Shown here: positions 58,902-64,000 of the stretch, piece after piece
How positions within the stretch are numbered: position 1 is the stretch's first letter
How the letters are laid out: every line of letters starts with the position of its first letter
NCBI RefSeq assembly: GCF_000002075.1
Contig: NW_004797947.1
Location: forward strand, 155,282 to 219,281
Source of the DNA: Aplysia californica
Taxonomy: Eukaryota > Mollusca > Gastropoda > Aplysiida > Aplysiidae
Direction: 5' to 3'
Length of the DNA stretch: 64,000 nt
Made by a program: the position numbers and the translations under genes
Notes under the pieces: model-generated
The model's database searches: none
What the model was told of the DNA's origin: nothing
Seen by the model: only the letters and a program-made list of their open reading frames with translations

Positions 58902-59425
58902 AAAGATAGTTTTTGGTATGAACATGGCGCTTTGGCGGCAAGCGTAAGTGTATGCCTGGTACCGAAGCTCGATCTACTTTCGCTTCGTTACCACCCAGAT
59001 AAATAATTGTCCTGTGCTTTCACTTGCTGAAAAAAAAAAAGAAAGTGACACAAGCGTCTTGTCGGGCTCGACATCGTGACCGGTCAATGAACCTGTACCT
59101 TCGCATCACATTGTGAGTAGCAGTGATCGCATGGGGCCACTAAAGTCCATTCAAAGTGTGCGCTGCGCGAAGTATAGGGTTCAGGAATGGGGGGGGTTAT
59201 TGATTTTTTTTAAAGGTACAGTCGGGGGGGGGGGGGCTGATCAAGTGCATACTTTAAAAAAAATCTCTCTCTCTCTCTCTCTCTCCCCCCCTCTCGCGTG
59301 TTTTCTGAGTCTCGTTCTCTCGTGATAGTATTACATGTATTGTGAACATCTATATTTTAGCTTTCTGTTCCAGATTAGCAGATTTTCAGTGTCACTGAAT
59401 TTTGCCCTCCCTAAGGAAAGATGAC

Positions 59426-59621
59426 GTGGGTGGTTGGCGGGTGGGTGCTCTGGTGTGGTTTGCTCCTTCTTTCCTATTAAACATCTATTGTCCTTATCTC
59501 ACCTTCTTCTTTTTTATGTTTGTTACTCTCTTGTAACACCTCTAATTCTCTGGCGCTCATATGATTATGACCTTATGCAGTTGCGAGTGCCGTAAAACCT
59601 CTGCTAAAACTAAACTAAACT
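59426..59621 (+). mobile_element. SINE-1 copy 7 with 13 bp target duplication
   Basis: Flanked by AGGAAAGATGACG at 59414-59426 and 59622-59634. The 3' stem GGCGCTC..GAGTGCC pairs with one G-U. The tail is AAAACTAAACTAAACT. Confidence 0.9.
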
Positions 59622-59764
59622 AGGAAAGATGACGGGGAGTAGATTGGGATAATTTTCGTGGTTTTGGGACATAAAAAGCGGAGTGAAACAGGAAAAGGGT
59701 CAAGGTCACGAAGGGAGCGAAGCAGTTACCGTGCACCTAGCTCAAGCACCCGCCCACAAAACAA

Positions 59765-59835
59765 GATACCCGGTTACCGTGTACGTAGACACTGGGGTTA
59801 CGCGCCCGGTTGCTGGTTACCGTGTACGTAGATAT
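59765..59835 (+). repeat. GGTTACCGTGTACGTAGA repeated motif
   Basis: Two copies about 44 bases apart (near 59772 and 59815). Inverted relatives are near 57659 and 54939. Between the copies is GC-rich DNA (GGGGTTACGCGCCCGG). Confidence 0.6.
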
Positions 59836-59838
59836 TGA

Positions 59839-59975
59839 CAAAGATAGTACATAACAAGATGGGCCACTTCTCTCTTTGAGCCAATTAAAAAAGTGTCCTC
59901 AAAATTCGGTGGCGCCCTCTTCACAAAAGCGCACCTTTTGCGAACAGAGTTATCCTACTTGAGTATAAAAAAATC
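59839..59975 (+). mobile_element. hAT-like MITE, copy 3, left end
   Basis: CAAAGATAGTACATAACAAG then CCACTTCTCTCTTTGAGCCA as in the copies at 34357 and 46990. The match fades after about 59970, so this is truncated or a diverged relative. Confidence 0.75.
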
Positions 59976-60111
59976 ATACCATACATCAGTCAACAAGTGA
60001 AGGAATTTAGCGCCTTTATTGTTTTTTTTGTGCTGTTTTTTGGGCATTTTTAATTGTTTTTTTGACCCGCCCTATGTTGCTCGAATTAATTTACACGCAT
60101 AGCAACGGAAA

Positions 60112-60748
60112 AATGGCTGATAACCCATCAGGTTCCCCCCCGTCACAACGTTTTTCTGCTTCAAAAGCCCTGGAAAAGTTTGATGGGGAACTGTCAGTAC
60201 TTTCCGATAGTGATGTAGGAGGTGATGAAGTTAGACCTGAGTCGGACAGCAGCGACAGCGATGAGATTGAAGATTCGCAAAGAGGGGCTTGTGTGCAGCG
60301 TTTTTTTCTCTTTTTTTTCATTGTGAGTGATTTCACCAAAAGTGTGACAACTTTGTATATACTTGACCATTGTGCATGAAACTTGGCCCAGTTAGAGACA
60401 ATTGGATATAGATCTATACTTCAGTATGACTAAGTCATGAAGTGATTGGATTTAGCAGCTATACACTGTGAGAAATGTAAGTTGGAAATATTTTGTTTAT
60501 TTTTATATTTTTTTCACCTTGTGTTCACTTACCTCCCATGTTTGTTTGGATTTATGATTTTTTTCAATTTTTTTATTAGATTAAAAATATTCTACATTCA
60601 ATTACCTTCATTTTGGTATATAACATGTCTGACTTCCCGATGAAATTATGCCCATCAGACACAAAAGAAGAACAGGGGTACTTCTGAAATTCTAAAACTA
60701 AGAAATGCCTTGGTCACAGCGCGGAAAACCCCTTGGTAGTCAAAGAGA
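60112..60748 (+). pseudogene. Probable piggyBac-type element fragment: acidic N-terminus and right end
   Basis: From ATG 60112 the frame reads MADNPSGSPPSQRFSASKAL, then an acidic Ser/Asp run with SDSDVGGDE and SSDSDEIEDSQRG. PiggyBac-type transposases typically start with such an RFSA..AL helix and a DSDSD stretch. The frame then leaves recognisable sequence and no DDD catalytic core is seen. The right limit GGTAGTCAAAGAG at about 60735-60748 resembles the CTC/GAG ends of the TTAA elements, but the flank reads ATAA instead of TTAA. Call is tentative. Confidence 0.45.
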
Positions 60749-62627
60749 TAAATATTTACTGCTGACATTTTTCGGACCAATTGAACCATATTGTATTCGA
60801 ACAATCTTTGGTAGGCCTATACTATAATTATAGATATATCTATAATATCCGAAATTTGCGGGAAAGGATGTGATTTCAGAGTGTTCGGAGAAATAGTACC
60901 CAGCTTTATTTTCCCGAACGTTCGGTGAAATAGTGCCTAGCTTTATTTTCCCGAACGATCGGAGAAATAGTGCCTAGCTTTATTTTCCCGAACGTTCGGA
61001 GAAATAGTGCCTGCCTATAATTTTTGTCTATTCGGACTCGAGTCCGAATATTAGCCTCTCTCATCAAATCTCATTTTGCCATAAAAAACACCTATGAATC
61101 ACAATCCAATTTTTAACACATCAAATACACAAAAGTATATAGATCTACATCTAGATCTACAAAGAGCACGCGTAGCGCTTCTATGACTGATTGGACTGGG
61201 TTCTCTTGGTCATTTTGTGATTTTCATCTAAACAAGGAAGTGAGGAAAAAAATTGAACCGCCAGAGTGAGAGAATGACAGTGTGAAACATTGCTGAACTT
61301 TAGTTCGGCTTATTCAAGGGAGTCGTTTGTGATTCCTTTAATTAAAACCATTATACATTTAATGAACAACTTTTCCACTTACTGTGATGGTGATAAAATT
61401 AACAAAAGTTGCGGTTCTCAGTTTCCAACAGAAACAGCGTCTGAACAAGAGCCCCATGTTTGTGTTTCACCTGCCCATATAGGTTGACCTAAATTTCTCT
61501 TCAAGTGAATCAAGTCAGGTAACACTTCCGGTGAATCTCAAATCTCCGATATAATCCGCAAAAGTGTCATAATAAGCACAATTTTACTGATGTCAGACAA
61601 TATTATTGTTTTAATGCTTATTATGCCCCCTCCAATAACCCCTTTGAGAAAAATTAAAGTGCATGTACAGTACATTCGTCCCTCTTTCACAATGTTACAA
61701 AAGTTCACAAACTTCTTCAAAACCTTTAACTTTAACTGAATGTTATTGTCATTCTCAACGTGGTTACCAGCCCCCCTCTTTTTTTTACCCCGCAAAAATT
61801 CTAAAACCTGCCTGTTAAGGGTAAACCCCTTGGCGGTTTAAGAATGTCTTCTTTTCCCTGGAATACGTCCAGGCGCAAGGGGTATTGTACGGCCTAGGCC
61901 TACAGTTAGACCAAAGATACTAGATCTAGAAACGAATCTTCTCGGATTTTATCAATGTAGGCTAGCAGCTGAAAATAAAAGGAAATCTGTTTAGAAAAAA
62001 ATTTAAATTCCTCCAATTTCTAGATCTATATCTATATCTAGATTCTAGATCTAGATTAGATCTAGATTCTTGATCTAGATCTAGTTCCTTCCCCCTTCCC
62101 CCTTCCCCCCGACAAATACCGAAAGTTCTTCACGTTGACTGGAAGATCTGGCAAAATCTGGGGAACGTGCCAACGCCGGTAAACTTGAAAAATGTAATCC
62201 GATGTCATGTCACTTTTGATTGAAAACCTGTGATTTTGTCCGGGCCAGGTCGACTCTAAAAGGTATAGGTATTGTGCCAAGTGCAGTGGATTGATTTCAA
62301 ACTTCTGGAAGTGATAGAAGCATGCCATAAGCCCCCCCCCCCTTTTGATCGAGCGAGATCTCTAGATTAGAAAGATCACAGTCAGTTCCGTGTCCGTGGG
62401 CCGTGGGTGGAAGTATCATCATGATGTTCATGATGATGGAATGGAAGGAATAGATCTAGAAATCTAGATCTAATATATATCTAGATCTAAATCTAGGGGC
62501 GTTTAAAGGTCCAGCCGGTGGGATCAAGGATTGCTTGTCTGATCGGCAAGCAGGGGTCAAAATTTCACACCTCTCAATTGCTATCCTGTCTGATAGTGAT
62601 AATGACATTGTCAGTACTTCCTATTAC
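60749..62627. other. Intergenic, no gene; AGATCT tracts and palindromes
   Basis: A 20-base perfect palindrome ATTCGGACTCGAGTCCGAAT (61030-61049), AGATCT-rich tracts at 61145-61165, 62020-62090 and 62450-62500. No exon seen. Confidence 0.5.
60883..61015 (+). repeat. 37 bp tandem repeat, about 3.6 units
   Basis: Units begin at 60883, 60920, 60957 and 60994 (exactly 37 apart): GTTCGGAGAAATAGTGCC, TAGCTTTATTTTCCCGAAC. Each junction makes the palindrome CCGAACGTTCGG (one unit has CGATCGG). A single related copy lies at 56579. Confidence 0.9.
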
Positions 62628-62800
62628 CACCAGTGCTTGCCTTTCCTAGTACCACTGACCAATTGAAAACAGAAACGTTTGAACATCTCCTTTGCTTCCA
62701 CCCTTAGCCCCACCCACCAATGCCACCCCTCACTGCCATCATTGTAACTAATGATTCGAGGAACTCTTTTCTCGGCTGGCTGTACGATCAGGGCGGCAGG
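62628..62800 (+). repeat. Repeat R2, uninterrupted copy
   Basis: Matches the two separated parts at 48107-48201 and 49200-49300, so it is the empty-site version for the R3 insertion. It lies 400 bases before the pol fossil, but no link between the two is shown. Confidence 0.65.
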
Positions 62801-63211
62801 CATTGGTCAATTACTAATTTCACACCTCTGGCTTCTGGCTACACAGTCACAGGAAAGTTTCCGTAGTGGCTCGCTACTCGAGCACTCTCAGTCTCAGTCT
62901 CACGGGCAGACATGAGATTTCACACCCACACTACACTACACTGACCATCTGTGTAGTATGGTTGTTTGTTTATATGATATTAGTTCATGTTCTCTGTATG
63001 TTAAATGTGGTGTACTCCATATTATTTCAGAGTCTGTATCATTCATTGTCCCTGTTAATCCGTGTTCACAGATGAAATCATCATCTACCGTTTATAATAA
63101 ATGAACTACACTGAGAAGTCTTTCTTCATGATGATTTCATCTTTAATAGTGCCTTGGGCGGCCATCACTGTCGTGAGTCCTACCCGAAAGACCCACTTCA
63201 CTGCCTTTTAC

Positions 63212-64000
63212 TTTTGGTCCTATACCGGAGAACAATGAGAAGATGCGTGATTGGCTGCTGGAGAGGTACAGTAAGTCCACCTTCAACACATGCCCTCACA
63301 GGCCCTTGCCTTGCATGACAGGACCCCCTGTAGAAATACATGTTGAGGAGACTGCCAAACCCAAAGCCTGCCACACTGCAGCACCCATACCCCTTCACTG
63401 GTAAGAGCAGGTCCATAAAGACCTGGTGCGGGATGAAGCTTTGGGGGTAATAGAGAAGGTCCCCTTCGGAGAGCCAGTTACTTGGTGCCACCACATGGTA
63501 GTCACAAGGAAACACGATGGCAGCCCAAGAAGAACAGTCGATCTCTCCCCCCTCAATAAATTCTGCAAACGAGAAACCTTTTCAGCAGAAGCCCCTTTTC
63601 CCCTTGCGAGGCGCATCCCTGGTAAGACATGGAAGTTTGTCACTGATGCTTGGAATGGCTACCACAGTGTTCCACTAAGAGAAGATGACAGACACCTCAC
63701 TACTTTCGTAACCCCATTTGGGAGATGGAGGTACACTCGCGCACCACAGGGTTTCCTTTCTTCAGGGGATGGATACAACAGATGGTTTGATGCGATCCTG
63801 TCAAACTTCGAGAGAAAGGAGCGATGCGTAGATGGCACATGTCACTATGACGACAACCTTGATGCACATTGGTGGAGGACCATTGATCTCCTATCCACAT
63901 GTGGAGCAGCTGGCATAGTCCTCAACCCAGACAAGTTCCAGTTTGCACAAAGAGATGTTGACTTCGCCGGATTCAGGATATCAGAAGACAAAATCCTCCC
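63212..64000 (+). mobile_element. Ty3/Gypsy-type LTR retrotransposon fossil, pol fragment (runs off the window)
   Basis: The translated + strand shows the region before the reverse transcriptase and then most of the reverse transcriptase domain of a Ty3/Gypsy-type pol, with recognisable palm and fingers segments (for example TRAPQGFLSSGDGYNR). It is 5'-truncated within pol: no gag, protease or left LTR is recognised in 62801-63211. It continues beyond the right edge. It is broken, with about one break in the visible part. Age cannot be judged without the LTRs. Confidence 0.85.

Overview
The window is animal nuclear DNA: genes are split by many introns with GT..AG junctions, introns and intergenic DNA are AT-rich, and SINEs, MITEs, microsatellites and an AGATCT-rich simple repeat are dense. 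The repeat flavour (TAGATC tracts, very many small pogo-, TTAA- and hAT-type elements) fits a lophotrochozoan, most likely a mollusc and perhaps a gastropod. That assignment is inference from repeat style and gene resemblance, not a database result.

Three host genes can be supported. (1) RRM1, the ribonucleotide reductase large subunit, lies on + at 2228-17246. Seventeen exons with consistent phase are visible, from just after the start of the ATP cone to the C-terminal CLMCGS tail. The first coding exon was not found. A polyadenylation signal lies at 18177. (2) MTIF3, mitochondrial translation initiation factor 3, lies on - in two coding exons (29505-28762 and 25437-25294) separated by a 3.3 kb intron that holds a pogo-type MITE. 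(3) A multi-pass membrane protein lies on - in five exons (51043-41489). It ends at a clear stop, its 5' part is not identified, and I do not recognise the family. RRM1 supplies deoxynucleotides and MTIF3 starts mitochondrial translation; nothing in the sequence links the three genes beyond being neighbours.

The rest is mostly mobile-element DNA, and it can be read as layers. Four pogo-type groups carry TA target duplications and TIRs beginning CAGTGGAA.. or CAGTATAAC... One TTAA-flanked group occurs in at least five places. An 8-bp-duplication (hAT-like) MITE occurs in three places. There is a 170-200 bp SINE in nine copies, a tRNA-headed SINE with the same 3' tail, and a second tRNA-headed SINE. 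There are also a LINE 3' end, a pogo-type transposase 3' end, a probable piggyBac-type N-terminal fragment, and at the right edge a broken Ty3/Gypsy-type pol fossil. Several insertions sit inside others, and some have an uninterrupted relative elsewhere in the window, so relative ages can be read.

The observations most worth a second look are: a 3' hairpin in the SINE family supported by two compensatory base-pair changes between subfamilies; two adjacent insertions at 36.26-36.35 kb that are pure 30-34 bp palindromes, each flanked by its own 8 bp duplication; two KEN motifs in the lengthened C-terminal linker of RRM1; a short pogo element that still keeps an open CENP-B-like DNA-binding segment; and clusters of dispersed perfect palindromes at 53.7-54.7 kb and 56.6-61.0 kb. 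No complete new multi-gene system was seen.
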